DNA from: Terriglobia bacterium
Lineage (GTDB): Bacteria > Acidobacteriota > Terriglobia > Bryobacterales > Bryobacteraceae
NCBI GenBank assembly: GCA_020073365.1
Contig: JAIQFL010000028.1
Span: forward strand, 1-50,880
Direction of reading: 5' to 3'
DNA: 50,880 nucleotides
A program made the position numbers and the translations under genes. Under the pieces are notes generated by a model. That model made no database searches. It was not told where the DNA came from and was given only the letters and a program-made list of their open reading frames with translations. This document shows, piece after piece, positions 7,120 to 18,800 of this stretch (position 1 is its first letter; the number at the start of each line of letters is the position of its first letter).

Positions 7120-8079
7120 TTACCGATTGCTTACCGACTCCAACGGCGGAGCGCCTGGCGAGCGAAGCGTCCGAATATCCCGCATCGGTGGCTGGCCGAA
7201 GAAACGGCTGTATTCGCGGCTGAATTGGCTGGCGCTTTCGTATCCGACCTCAAAGGCCGCACTGGCGGCGTCCAGACCATCCATGAGCATGCGTCCCCGC
7301 GCTGCCTGCAACCGAAGCTGTTTCTGATACTGAAGAGGACTCATGGCGGTCAGCACCCGGAAATGATGGTGCAGCGTGGACACGCCCATGCCCGCGATTT
7401 CTGCGAGATCTTCCACCCGGAGTGGCTTCGCATAGTTCGCCCCGATCCAGGCGATCGCCTTTGCCGTCCGGTGGCTCTGCTCTCCCAGCGTTGCAATCGC
7501 TCGAAGGCGTGTTCCCTCGGCACTGCCAAGGATTCGGAAGATGATCTCGCGTTGAATCAGGCCACTCAGAAAGGGAATGTCCTGCGGTGTGTCCAGCAGG
7601 TCCACGAGCCGGCAGCATGCACTGAGAAATGCCACCGTGGTCTCACCTGTCGCCATGCCAGGACTGTCAGACGGCGCCTCAGACACCTGAATCTCCTCCC
7701 GGCTGAGAAGCTCTCGGACCACGGGCATTTCGAGTTTGAGCGACAAGGCCAGGCAGGGCACCTCTTCACTTGCCTCGATCACCCGGCTGACGACCGGCAA
7801 ATCGACCGACGTCAGCAGGAATCGCGACGCATCGTAGATAAAAGTGGTTCGGCCCAGGTCTACCCGTTTTCGCCCTTGGGCGATCACGGTCACGCTCGGC
7901 TCGTAAGTCATCGAGCACGGAGCGGTCGGGGCGGTCCGCCGGTGGAGCGTCAACCCGGGAATATCCGTTGCCCGGTTCTCTGCGGAGCCAATGAACAAGG
8001 CAATCTTGCGAGCCAGCGCAGCCCGCAATTCACGTGCTCGATCTACTAACAGGGATGGCTCTCTACCGCGGTTCTTCAT
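7120..8079 (-). CDS. AraC-family transcriptional regulator
   Basis: A 319-residue regulator. The N-terminal about 200 residues match the AraC_N cupin-like sensor (GLTLHRRTAPTAP, MTYEPSVTVIAQGRKRV, FLLTSVDLPVVSRV). The C-terminal about 100 residues are the double helix-turn-helix: first HTH around LRVEDLAEIAGMGVSTLHHHF, with MSPLQYQKQLRLQAARGRML, and second HTH around SAAFEVGYESASQFSREYSRFFG (quoted in parts). It is divergent from an aldo/keto reductase-cupin-dehydrogenase cluster with 162 bases between them, the usual arrangement for a regulator controlling that cluster in response to a small molecule. The ligand is unknown. Confidence 0.92.
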   Translation of the reverse strand: MKNRGREPSLLVDRARELRAALARKIALFIGSAENRATDIPGLTLHRRTAPTAPCSMTYEPSVTVIAQGRKRVDLGRTTFIYDASRFLLTSVDLPVVSRVIEASEEVPCLALSLKLEMPVVRELLSREEIQVSEAPSDSPGMATGETTVAFLSACCRLVDLLDTPQDIPFLSGLIQREIIFRILGSAEGTRLRAIATLGEQSHRTAKAIAWIGANYAKPLRVEDLAEIAGMGVSTLHHHFRVLTAMSPLQYQKQLRLQAARGRMLMDGLDAASAAFEVGYESASQFSREYSRFFGQPPMRDIRTLRSPGAPPLESVSNR

Positions 8080-8232
8080 GGAAACGGTTTCGCACTCCTC
8101 TACCTCTAGGATAACTGCTGGCTCTGTGCGTAAATCAACAGCGCAAGAGGAATAGGCAATAAATTGGCAGGATCAGGATACCGCTTCCAGGGCACTCGAT
8201 TCTAACCTGGAGATGAGAGAAACGGTTCCTAA

Positions 8233-9249
<1,017 letters not shown>

Positions 9250-9274
9250 GCGACCACGCGAAGGAGTTCAAGAA

Positions 9275-9670
9275 ATGGAGATCAAACGAAGCGGTTCACA
9301 GCCTTCCGGCAAAGGACCGGCAGACTATTTTACCGGCACGGTGCGGGTTGACCCGCTGCTCAACCCGCCCGCTCCGGCGCGTGTTCTCGGTGTCAGTGTC
9401 ACCTTCGAGCCAGGCGCCCGGACGGCGTGACACACCCACCCGCTGGGCCAAAACCTGATCGTGACGGCCGGGTGCGGCTGGGCACGGCGTTGGGGCGGAC
9501 CGGTGGAGGAAATCCGGCCGGGTGACGTGATCTGGTTCGCGCCGGGTGAGAAGCATTGGCACGGCGCCACGGCAACCACGGCGATGACCCATATCGCCAT
9601 TCAGGAGCAACTTGACGGCAAGACGGCCGACTGGATGGAACAGGTCAGCGACGAACAATACAAGGCCTGA
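9275..9670 (+). pseudogene. Cupin-domain protein with an in-frame TGA at codon 52
   Basis: The frame from ATG 9275 (Shine-Dalgarno AAGGAG) gives MEIKRSGSQPSGKGPADYFTG and VTFEPGARTA, then TGA at 9428-9430, then [36 protein letters not shown] and [12 protein letters not shown] to a normal stop. This small cupin family normally has Trp before HTHPLGQ, so TGG to TGA explains the stop and the rest of the 131-residue protein is intact. The metal-binding histidines lie after the stop, so a truncated product would be inactive. Start codon, Shine-Dalgarno and surrounding codons look otherwise undamaged, suggesting a recent lesion or a sequence error. Confidence 0.8.
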
Positions 9671-9707
9671 TCAAGGGCCGAAGGACAACCAACAGGAGCA
9701 TCAGTCC

Positions 9708-10767
9708 ATGTACAAGGCGAAGGCTTACTCCGCTCGCAGTGCGACATCGCCACTTGCCTCCACGACGGTCGCGCGTCGAGATCCAAACGAACGTGACGTG
9801 CAGATCGAGATCCTATTCTGCGGTATCTGCCACTCGGATCTCCACCAGGTCCGGGATGAGTGGAAGAACGTCATGCCGACGGTCTATCCCTGCGTGCCAG
9901 GCCATGAGATCGTCGGTCGTGTCAGCAAGGTTGGCTCCGCAGTCGCAAAGTTCAAGCCCGGTGACCTTGCCGCGGTCGGCTGCATGGTCGATTCCGATGG
10001 CACCTGCCCCGAGTGCCAGGCTGGCCTCGAGCAGTTCTGCCCGAACGTCACCCTCACCTACAATGCCCCAGACAAACACCTCGGTAGCGTCACCTACGGT
10101 GGCTATTCCGAGAGAGTAGTCGTCGATGAGCGCTTTGTTCTGCAGGTCCCATCCAACCTGGATCTCGCCGGAGCCGCGCCTCTTCTCTGCGCCGGAATCA
10201 CAACATACTCACCCATGCGCCACTGGGGCGTCACCAAAGGCAAGAAAGCCGGCGTGGTGGGTCTCGGCGGACTGGGCCACATGGGCGTGAAGCTTGCTCA
10301 TGCGCTTGGAGCCCACGTGGTTGTCTTCACGACCTCAACCAAGAAGTAAGGAGGACGCGCTCCGGCTCGGGGCCGATGAAGTTGTCGTCTCCCGCAATGC
10401 CGACGAGATGAAAAAGCACGCCGGCAGCTTCGACTTCATCCTCGACGCGGTCTCGGCCGATCACGACATCAACGCCTACATCCAACTCCTGCGCCGCGAC
10501 GGCAACATCACCCTGGTCGGCGCGCCTGAGAAGCCTCTCGCCGTCCCTGTCTTCGGTCTTATCTTCGGACGCCGCAGCCTCTCCGGCTCGCCCATCGGCG
10601 GTATCCCCGAAACCCAGGAGATGCTCGATTTTTGCGGCGCGCGTAACATCACCGCCGATGTCGAAGTCATCCCTATTCAGAAGGTCAACGAGGCCTACGA
10701 GAGACTGCTCAAGGCCGATGTGAAATATCGCTTCTCCATTGATATGGCATCTCTCAAATCTGAGTAA
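9708..10767 (+). pseudogene. Zinc-dependent alcohol dehydrogenase, frameshifted
   Basis: Two frames together make one YahK/AdhA-like medium-chain dehydrogenase of about 352 residues. The first (9708-10349) holds the catalytic zinc site CGICHSDLH, PGHEIVG, part of the structural-zinc lobe (DSDGTCPECQAGLEQFC, where the first family Cys is Asp) and the Rossmann motif GVVGLGGLGHMGVKLA. It ends at TAA 10347-10349 right after STKK. The second frame continues KEDALRLGADEVVVSR to KYRFSIDM. Deleting one base near 10346-10350 restores a single frame (TKKKEDALRLGA). The lesion removes the cofactor domain, so the truncated product would be dead. It is the last gene of the cluster whose cupin is also broken. 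Confidence 0.85.
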
Positions 10768-11281
10768 GGCGACTAATTGGCGATTCGCATTCCTGGATGT
10801 CGCTTCCTTGTAGTGCCAGTCAGGCAAGATCGTGTAGACAGGCACCATGGTGGACGGGCAACATGCGAGGAATGGCACGCTGGCTCGGCAGGAATCGCCA
10901 CCACCGCCTGCAAAACGGCGCACGCCCTTCCCCCACGTCTGAGGTCCCGTAACAAAAGGCACTGTTTTCAGCTACATGGGCGCCGGAAAGCCATCTTCGG
11001 CCAGACGCGTCGGCAACTGGGTGCGATCTTCCACGCGCTGGCGCGACAAAAGGGAGGGGGCGGTCTCCGTGTTCCAGACGAACTATGATAGAGCATTATA
11101 GAGACCGGACAGGGAATTCGGCCTTACGACAGGCAGGCTGGTCTTCGGACAGCCGCGATGGGCAGGCTAGTGGCCTTGAATCCGCGCCAGGTCTTTTCGA
11201 AGCGTCGATTGCGGAGGTCATCCTTATGGATCACAAAATAGAGCCTTCCATGATCAACTACCCGCGGAAAGGGAGGCTGCT
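10768..11281. other. 514-base gap with transposase debris
   Basis: The only recognisable content is a short IS200-like transposase scrap near 10981-11055 (listed separately). The rest shows no gene or RNA signal that I can support. Confidence 0.5.
10981..11088 (+). mobile_element. IS200/IS605-type transposase (TnpA) remnant
   Basis: The peptide RRKAIFGQTRRQLGAIFHAL followed by ARQKG matches the segment of IS200-type Y1 transposases just after the KYRRK block. After QKG the frame degenerates and ends as RVPDEL-stop, where an intact protein would read on into a histidine-rich MPDHVHM motif. The catalytic Tyr and HUH motif are absent, and the N-terminal strand (TTWNC or YHxVW-like) is not seen. 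This is a dead scrap of about 25 to 35 codons, useful only as a sign of past insertion beside the broken dehydrogenase gene. Confidence 0.6.
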
Positions 11282-13519
11282 GTGAAAACTCGTCTGCTCC
11301 TCGCCTTTGCGCTCTCGGCGGGCGCGGCCATGGCCCAGAGTCTGAATTGCGACGTGCGCGATTACACGCCGCTGGACGGCCTCAAGGCCGAGATTCGGAA
11401 CACCGTTGTGGAGTTGTCGTGGCAGGGAGCACGGGGCCAGGAGTTGCGCGCCGGGTTCACCATTCGCGACGGTCGGCCAGAGATCGCCGAACTGACGGCC
11501 CGCAAGGGTGGTGGTACCTGGGTCAATTTAGGGCGCAACCTGACGCCCGAATTTGAGGTCACCAGCGGCAAGCGGCGGCTCTCGGAGCAGCAAATGGCGC
11601 CGCTGCGCAAGCTGGGCGTGCAGTTTACCCCCGAGGTGGTGGATCGCGAGAAGTGGTTTGCCTTTTGGGACGCGCCGCTCATGATTCCGGGCGCTCCCAA
11701 CACCAACATGGATCTGCCGCGCAAGCCGGAGGAGATCCGCCGTGCCTGGGCGACCTATCACTCGACCGGCTGCACCGTAAAGACCGATGGAGCGCGCCTC
11801 GAGGTGGAATTCCCCGGCCTCCAGATGGGCATCTTCTCGGGGAGCCTGCGTTACACGGTATACAAGGGGACCAACCTCCTGCGGCAGGAGGCCATCGCCA
11901 AGACCGACGAGCCTTCCGTGGCGTACAAGTATGTCGCGGGCCTGAAAGGAATGGCCATCGGCAATGACACGCGCCTGGCGTGGCGCGACGTGGCGCGCGC
12001 CTGGCAGGAGTACGGATTCGGCGGCTCGGTCAACCAGGACCCCGTGGCGGTCAAGGCGCGCAACCGGCTGGGGATCGTGGAAACCGGTGGCGGCTCGCTC
12101 GCGTTTCTGCCGCCCTCGCACAAGTTCTTCTTCGCCCGCGAAATCGAAACCAATCTGGGATTTGTCTATTACCGCAAAGACAGCGCGAGCTCGTTTTCCA
12201 TCGGTGTTCGCCAAGCCGACCGCGAGGAGCCGTTCCGGCCCTACGGCATCTCCGACGAGGTGTGGACCCGGCGTGCGTCGGAGGCGCGGCACGACATCAA
12301 CAATTTCGCCCTCTACAACGCGCCCCCGGGAACCTGGCAGCGCATGCCGGTGTACTTCTACCTGAGCCCCGAAGGCTCGCATGCCACCCAAGAGGCGGTG
12401 ATGGCCTTCACGCATGACGACCGCTATCAAGAGATGCCCGGCTACCAGGTATTGGTCAGCCACTTTCACATGCACTTCAACGAGCAGCTCTCCGACGCCG
12501 GTACCATGGACGTCCAGCCGAGCTGGCTGCAGGTCTTCCGCGCGCTGGGCATCAACATCGCCATCCTGGCGGATTTTCATTCCGACTCGCATCCCAACGA
12601 CCCGGGTCCCATCCGGTTCAAGGAGCAGAAGGTCTACTTCGAAGGCTGCCGCCGGTTCTCCGACCGCGGATTTCTGCTGATCCCCGGCGAGGAGCCGGAT
12701 GCCACGCTGGGCGGCCACTACATCACTCTGCTGCCGCGCCCCATCTACTGGTCTCACGCGGGCAAACCGGGACAGCCGTTCACGGAGAACGATCCGCAAT
12801 ACGGGAAGGTCTACCACGTCAGCTCTCCGGCGGAAGAGCTGGACATGCTGCGCCGGGAGAATGGCCTTATGTGGCAGGCCCACCCGCGCACCAAGGGTTC
12901 CGCCGGTTACCCTGACGCGGTGCGCGACCAGGCGCATTTTCTGAGCGACCGTTTTTTGGGAGGCTCCTACCAGTCGCTGCCGGTGGACCAGTCTGAGAAG
13001 CGCCTGTGCGAAGCCCGCTGCCTGGGGCTGCTGGACGAGATGAACAATTGGTCGGGTCCGAAATACATGATCGCCGAGGGTGACACCTACATGAAGTACC
13101 CCGACGATGAAACCTTCCCACAGTTGATCGTGAATTACGTGAAGCTGGCCGGTGTTCCCAAGTTCGATGAAGACTGGACGCCCGTCGTAAGAGCCATGCG
13201 GGCCGGCGACTATTTCGTATCGAGCGGCGAGGTGCTGTTCCGCAACTGGGGCATCGAGGGATCGGGCCCCCACCGGATTTACACGGCGGAAGTGGAATGG
13301 ACGTTCCCGCTGGAGTTCGTCGAACTGGTCTGGGGCGACGGCCATTCCACGGGCCGGCAGATCGTCCCCGCCACCGAGTTGCAGCCGTTTGGCAACCACC
13401 GCTTCCGCATCCCGTTCGACGTGGCGGGCAAGAAGTGGGTGCGCTTCGCCGTCTGGGACTCCGCGGGCAACGGCGCCTTCACCCAGCCGGTTCACCTGCA
13501 GGCCGAGGTGCGGCCGTGA
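11282..13519 (+). CDS. Secreted PHP-like metallohydrolase, CehA/McbA-like
   Basis: A 745-residue protein with a clear signal peptide (MKTRLLLAFALSAGAAMAQ), starting on GTG. The N-terminal half (to about 390) looks like a beta-rich substrate or carbohydrate-binding region. The C-terminal half has PHP-like metal motifs: HFHMHFNEQ, then ADFHSDSHPNDPG, then a late histidine in WQAHPRTKGSAGYPDA, as in the CehA/McbA branch. The C-terminal about 80 residues look like a beta sandwich (VEWTFPLEFVELVWG). The natural substrate is not known. A penicillin acylase gene starts on an overlapping GTGA, so the two may form a pair for extracellular amide or ester degradation (inference). Confidence 0.65.
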   Translation: MKTRLLLAFALSAGAAMAQSLNCDVRDYTPLDGLKAEIRNTVVELSWQGARGQELRAGFTIRDGRPEIAELTARKGGGTWVNLGRNLTPEFEVTSGKRRLSEQQMAPLRKLGVQFTPEVVDREKWFAFWDAPLMIPGAPNTNMDLPRKPEEIRRAWATYHSTGCTVKTDGARLEVEFPGLQMGIFSGSLRYTVYKGTNLLRQEAIAKTDEPSVAYKYVAGLKGMAIGNDTRLAWRDVARAWQEYGFGGSVNQDPVAVKARNRLGIVETGGGSLAFLPPSHKFFFAREIETNLGFVYYRKDSASSFSIGVRQADREEPFRPYGISDEVWTRRASEARHDINNFALYNAPPGTWQRMPVYFYLSPEGSHATQEAVMAFTHDDRYQEMPGYQVLVSHFHMHFNEQLSDAGTMDVQPSWLQVFRALGINIAILADFHSDSHPNDPGPIRFKEQKVYFEGCRRFSDRGFLLIPGEEPDATLGGHYITLLPRPIYWSHAGKPGQPFTENDPQYGKVYHVSSPAEELDMLRRENGLMWQAHPRTKGSAGYPDAVRDQAHFLSDRFLGGSYQSLPVDQSEKRLCEARCLGLLDEMNNWSGPKYMIAEGDTYMKYPDDETFPQLIVNYVKLAGVPKFDEDWTPVVRAMRAGDYFVSSGEVLFRNWGIEGSGPHRIYTAEVEWTFPLEFVELVWGDGHSTGRQIVPATELQPFGNHRFRIPFDVAGKKWVRFAVWDSAGNGAFTQPVHLQAEVRP

Positions 13520-15807
13520 GTGTGAGACGGTGTGAAGGAATCGCCCGCAAGCGGGCGAGGCAGGCGGAACCGCCTGCCCCATCACTGACGGGCTTCTGCT
13601 GGCGGGTGGGCGCTCTTGTTTTGGCACTCGCCGGCTTACTCGCCGCCGACACAGTCAAAACCCCCGGACTTCAAAAGCAGGTGGAGATTCTGCGGGATCG
13701 CTGGGGCGTGCCTCACATCTACGCCTCCACAGTCCACGATCTTTTCTTTGCTCAGGGCTACATCACCGCCAAAGATCGCCTGTTCCAGATCGATCTCTGG
13801 CGGCGCGCGGGCACAGGGAAGTTGGCCCAGGTTCTCGGCCCAGCGGCCATCGAGCGCGACCGGCTGGCGCGCTCTGTGAACTTTCGGGGCGATTGGAATG
13901 CCGAGTGGTCGGCCTACGGTCCCGACGCCAAGGCGATCGTCACTGCCTTCGTCGAGGGCATCAACGCATACATCAAAGGATTGGACGGCAGGCTCCCCGC
14001 GGAGTTCGAGATCGCCGGCTACGCTCCCGGAGCGTGGGCTCCGGAAGACTGTCTAAGCCGCGTGGCGGGACTGACTATGACGGGCAACCTGACCAGGGAA
14101 GTGACTCACGCCCAGGACATCCAGCGGCTGGGTCTGGAGCGGGCGGCGCACTTGATGCGGTTGGAGCCGGCTATCCCGGTGGAGGTTCCCAAGGGTCTGG
14201 ACCTCGCATCCATTACCGGTGACATCCTCGCGGCCTATCGGCAGACCGTCGGGCCGGTGCGCCTGACCACCGAGCAGGGCAGCAACAACTGGGTAGTGGA
14301 TGGCACCATGACTGCCACCGGCCGCCCGCTGCTGGCCAACGATCCGCACCGGCCGGTGCAGTTGCCCTCCCTGCGAAAGACGGTGCACCTGGTAGGGCCC
14401 GGCTGGGATGCCATCGGGTCGGGCGAACCGGGACTGCCGGGCATCGCTCTCGGGCACAACGAGAATGTCGCGTTCGGATTCACCATCGTCGGAATCGATC
14501 AGCAGGATCTGTACGTGGAAACCGTCAATCCCGATCATCCGGACGAGTACCGGTATCGCGGCGCCTGGAAGAAGTTCGAGACCGAGCGGCAGAAGCTGGA
14601 GGTGAAGGGCCGCGGGGCGGAGACCGTGACCTTGCGGTACACGGTGCACGGTCCGGTGATTCATGAGGACGCCGCACACCACCGCGCGTACGCCTTGCGC
14701 TGGGTAGGCAGCGAGCCGGGGACCGCCGGATATATGGCGGGGATCGCGCTGGCGCGCGCCAGCGACTGGAAGGAGTTCCGGGCGGCGATGTCACGCTATC
14801 GCGTGCCCAGCGAAAACCTGGTTTACGCCGACACCAAGGGCAATATCGGATGGCAGGTGGGCGGCCTGACACCCATCCGCGAGGGCTGGTCGGGGCTGCT
14901 GCCCGTGCCCGGCGAGGATGGGCGCTACGAATGGAAGGGATACCGCAAGTCCGGCGAGCTGCCGTTCGAATTCAACCCGCCGCGGCACTACATCGCCACT
15001 TCGAACAATAACATCCTGCCGCCGGGTTACTCGATACCGCTAGGGTACGACGGGTGGGCGCTGCCCTTCCGTGTGGGACGCGTGCGCGAAATGCTCTCCA
15101 CCGGGAAGAAATTCGATGTGGAGGATTTTGAGCGTATGCAGCAGGACATAACGTCGCTTCCGGCCAGGCGCTTTCAGCAGGCTCTGAAGAAGTGGCATCC
15201 CGAGCCGGGCAGCCGCGCCGCCCAGGTGGTGGACGAGATCCTGTCCTGGGACGCGGTGCTCCGTGCCGATTCCCGGCCGGCGCTGATTTACGAGCTGTGG
15301 ATGTCCAAGATTCCCGCTGCCATGGCGGCGGAGTCCGCGTCCCGGGGAGACCTGGAGTCGCTTCTTCGAACCCTGGAGACCGAACCCAGCGGACCCGCTC
15401 TCGAGAAATCGCTGGAAGCCACGCTGGAACAACTCGATCGGCAGTTCGGCACCGACAAGGCCGCCTGGCAGTGGGGCAAGGTGCACCAGTTAACCCTGGC
15501 CCACCCGTTGGGGAAGCGGGAATTCCAACTGGGGCCGGTCGCCCGTCCGGGCGACGCCAACACGGTGAACGCCACCAGCGGCGGGAACCTCCGGCAGACC
15601 AATGGCGCTTCCTGGCGCGAGATCCTGGACGTTGGCGATTGGGACCGGTCGGTGATGACCAACGTCCCCGGGGAGTCGGGCGACCCTGCCAGCAAGCACT
15701 ACGGCGATCTGCTGCAGGATTGGGCCAACGGCCGCTACCATCCCATGCCGTTTTCGCGGAAGGCGGTGGAAGCTGCCATGGAGGAGCGGATTCTGCTTCA
15801 GCCGTAG
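13516..15807 (+). CDS. Penicillin acylase family Ntn-hydrolase
   Basis: About 763 residues if started at GTG 13516, which overlaps the upstream stop and has GAGGTG nearby. A hydrophobic leader (GALVLALAGLLAADT) lies at about residues 31-45, after an Arg-rich stretch that comes from a REP-like element, so GTG 13606 is an alternative start. The alpha-chain part (VEILRDRWGVPHIYA, FAQGYITAKDRLFQ) is followed by EQG and then SNNWVVDG; the Ser encoded at 14281-14283 becomes the new N-terminal nucleophile after autocleavage. Conserved blocks LLANDPHR and YVETVNPD follow. The family hydrolyses amides such as acyl-homoserine lactones, beta-lactams or N-acyl amino acids. Probably periplasmic. Confidence 0.9.
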   Translation: MSVRRCEGIARKRARQAEPPAPSLTGFCWRVGALVLALAGLLAADTVKTPGLQKQVEILRDRWGVPHIYASTVHDLFFAQGYITAKDRLFQIDLWRRAGTGKLAQVLGPAAIERDRLARSVNFRGDWNAEWSAYGPDAKAIVTAFVEGINAYIKGLDGRLPAEFEIAGYAPGAWAPEDCLSRVAGLTMTGNLTREVTHAQDIQRLGLERAAHLMRLEPAIPVEVPKGLDLASITGDILAAYRQTVGPVRLTTEQGSNNWVVDGTMTATGRPLLANDPHRPVQLPSLRKTVHLVGPGWDAIGSGEPGLPGIALGHNENVAFGFTIVGIDQQDLYVETVNPDHPDEYRYRGAWKKFETERQKLEVKGRGAETVTLRYTVHGPVIHEDAAHHRAYALRWVGSEPGTAGYMAGIALARASDWKEFRAAMSRYRVPSENLVYADTKGNIGWQVGGLTPIREGWSGLLPVPGEDGRYEWKGYRKSGELPFEFNPPRHYIATSNNNILPPGYSIPLGYDGWALPFRVGRVREMLSTGKKFDVEDFERMQQDITSLPARRFQQALKKWHPEPGSRAAQVVDEILSWDAVLRADSRPALIYELWMSKIPAAMAAESASRGDLESLLRTLETEPSGPALEKSLEATLEQLDRQFGTDKAAWQWGKVHQLTLAHPLGKREFQLGPVARPGDANTVNATSGGNLRQTNGASWREILDVGDWDRSVMTNVPGESGDPASKHYGDLLQDWANGRYHPMPFSRKAVEAAMEERILLQP
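13521..13580 (+). repeat. REP-like double-hairpin element, copy A
   Basis: The core carries two perfect palindromes, CGCCCGC-AA-GCGGGCG and GGCAGGCGG-AA-CCGCCTGCC, preceded by TGTGAGACGG. A second copy in inverse orientation lies at 19686-19760. Here it encodes the odd Arg/Lys-rich start of the penicillin acylase frame. Confidence 0.7.
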
Positions 15808-15808
15808 G

Positions 15809-15860
15809 CGCGGTGGGTGGGGCAGACGATCGGTTTTCGTCGTCTGCCTGGTGCCGCGCT
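15809..15860. terminator. Strong hairpin between convergent genes
   Basis: GGCAGACGA (15821-15829) pairs with TCGTCTGCC (15840-15848), with GCGCGG and CCGCGC able to extend it outward. It sits between the stops of penicillin acylase and the TonB receptor. There is no clear T-run, so the terminator role is inferred from position. Confidence 0.5.
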
Positions 15861-15883
15861 TGGGCTTTCTGTCCCGCCGGTTC

Positions 15884-18800
15884 CTAGAACCGGTAGTGCA
15901 ACCCTAGTTGCACTTCGCGCGAATCGAAGAACGTGTAGCCGATTCTCCCGAAGGACGTCGAGTTGATGTTGAAGCGCGCGTCCGGCGCACCGGCAAAGTT
16001 TCCGAAGCCGTAATTGGCGCCTGTATAGAAGCTGGGATGGTTCAGTGCGTTGACGGCTTCCAGGCGGAGCTCAATCGAGTGCCGTTCATCGATCCTCGTC
16101 ACCTTGGTAATGTTGGCATCCAGGTTGAACACGGCCGGATTGTCGAACATCCGCCGTTGCAAGGACCCCACCGTTCCCGGACCGGGATTGAAGAACGCCT
16201 GCCCACTGAACGTCGGCTGTCCTTCCTGCGTGGTGCCGCGGTTGTCGCGAGGGTTGATGTTGGCCGGGTTGATGAAATACGGACCGTTCCCCGTCATGTA
16301 GAAGCCTACCACTTGGTCCAGTTGGCTCCCCGTCAGTGTGGTGCTGGCGGTGTTCTGGGCGGCCCGGGTGCCGGTCCGGTTCAAGGTGCCCCGTTGGGAG
16401 AGAATCGAGAACGGCGCGCCCGATTGCCAGGTTAAGATGCCGCCGGCGGTCCAGCCGCCCACCAGCCGCGACACCACTCGATTCTTCGAGAGCAGGCGGT
16501 GACCGTTGCCGAATGGCAATTCGTACGTTCCATTCACGTGCAGCACGTGCGTCAGGTCGTAAGGCGCGCGAGCCCGTTCCAACCGCGGATTGTTGGCATC
16601 CAGGAACGGTTCGAAGCGCGACTGCTGATCGCCCAGTGAATCGCTCAGCACCTTGGACCACACGTAGTTCGCCTGCAACTGAAACCCGTTGCGATAACGA
16701 TGGCGGACGTCCACCTGCAGCGCGTTGTAGCTGGAGTTACTGTAGTTGGTGATCATGTTGCCGCCGAGAATGTACGGGTTGGCGAAGAAGCTGATGGGTC
16801 CGTTCAGCCCGTTGGTCTGGTACAGCGTCGCCAGCGTTCCCACAGCCCCCTGGTCGATGTCGGTCCGCACTGAACTGGCGGTCAGCACGCCGCCGCCTCC
16901 CAGCAACGGGAAGACCGTGAGAGGTTGGCTCCCGGCAATGGACGCGTTGTATGCCGGGTTAAAGACTCCGGTGGCGGCGCGCGCCAGGTTGCCATTGTTG
17001 CGGGCGCGAAGGAAATCCTGCAGGAACCCGCCGGCATTCACGTTCACCTGGTTGAAATCGAGCGCGCGAAGCTCCTTGACCCCGTGATTGCCCACGTAAC
17101 TCACCGAGAGCAAGGTACCCTTGAAATCGTGCTCGACGGTCAAGTTCCATTGCTGAATGTAAGGTGTGCGGAGGTTCGGGTCCACCAGGCCCATGGCATT
17201 GCTCGTGGGCGCCAAGGCATAATTCTGGTCTTCGGTGCGCGGAACCTGGAAGACCGGAACGGGGATGGCGGGCCGGTTGGCGCTGAGCCGCCCGCTCAAC
17301 CCGCCGTCCGATACGGTGGAGGTCAGCCCGCTATTGGTGGTGGCACTGTTGTTGATCGTGGCGATCGCGTTATCGTCCACGTAGTTGATGCTGTAACCGG
17401 CGCGAACCGCGGTCTTGCCGTCCCCGAAAACGTCCCATGCCAGGCCGACATTGGGTGCAAAGTTGTTCAGATCTTTGTTATAGATCGGCCGTCCACTGCC
17501 GCCGCCCGCGAAGTTCAACGTGGCATCCGAAAGCAGGGTAGCCACGGGATTGTTGTTTTGGATCACCGGCATCAGCACCAGGCCATTGACTTCGTTTACC
17601 GGCGCGAAGTAGTCATACCGCAACCCCAGCATCAGGGTTAGCCGGGGACGCACTTTCCACTGGTCCTGCGCGAAACCCGCGTAGTTGTTGTAGCGCCAGT
17701 TCCGCGCGTAGGTGGCGCCGTTTACGAAACCGGAGGTCCGGCTGGTGACGTTGAACGTCTGGCTGTAGGAATCCACAAAGCCGCCGAGGCTGGCCAGCAA
17801 CAGGTTGGCGTTGTCCAGGTCCGAAGCGCCAATGCCCGGCAGATCGGCTCCCGTCAGCCCGTTTTGCCCGGTTCCCATTCCGACGTTGTAGCTTGGAACT
17901 GTGCCGACATCGTTGTAGTCGTAGATATGGACGATCTGGAAGTTGAATCCGAATCGGAACGTATGGCGTCCCCGAATGTAGGCTGCGGTGTCCCCGATCG
18001 AATACGTGTTCGTGTTGCGGCCTTGGGGTAGCGCCTCGTTCACCGGGCTGCTCCAGATCACGCTGGCATTGCTCTCGAAGAACGCAGGGGGCTGGCCGGC
18101 TATATCGAAATGTACGGGCGAGAGGTTCGCGCCGCCGCGCAGTTCATTGGTGATGTTCGGCGAGGGATTCCAGCGCCACGTCCCGGAAATCAGCTTGGTG
18201 AATGCGTCCTGAAAGCCCGGCGGCACCTTTTGGAACCCGTTCGAGAAGTCCGGACGATCGGTGGTCTCCTTCCCCAGATGCAAGGCGCCGGTGAAGACGT
18301 TCCGGGTGGAATAGTTGTAGTCGACCTTTCCGCTCACCACCTGACGTCGGTCGTTGGCGCGCTGGTTAAAGGCGTAGCCGGCGGTATTCAGGAGCAGGCC
18401 GGGGCTGCTATCACCCACGTCGTAGTTGTTGATGCTGGTGGGCAACTGGTTCACAATTCCCTGTGCGACCGGGTCGATGCCCACGCCGCGGGCCGCGAGC
18501 ACGTTGACCTTGCGCAGATTCCCGCCGGTATCGATATACGTGAAAATCCCGTTGCGCGCGTCCGGAGTGAGGACCACGCCATTCTGGGCCACCTGTTGGT
18601 GGTCGTAAGTTCCCTCGAACGCGCCGAAGAAGAAGAGCTTATCCTTTTTTATGGGGCCGCCGGCCCGGCCTCCGAAGATATTCTGGTTAAGAAACGGCTT
18701 ATCGACGCCCTCCTGATTGTTAAACCACTGGTTTGAGGCAAAGGCGTTGTTGCGGTTGTACCACAGCGCTTCACCATGTAACTGATTGGTTCCGGACGGA

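Noticed and set aside
9428..9430. In-frame TGA in the cupin gene as a second selenocysteine codon
   Set aside because: The family residue here is Trp before HTHPLGQ, not Cys, and no SECIS-like hairpin was recognised at the right distance. A TGG to TGA change is simpler.
11528..13627. Long open frame antisense to the PHP-like gene
   Set aside because: It has no family features and mirrors the codon bias of the sense gene. The sense frame has a signal peptide and metal motifs.
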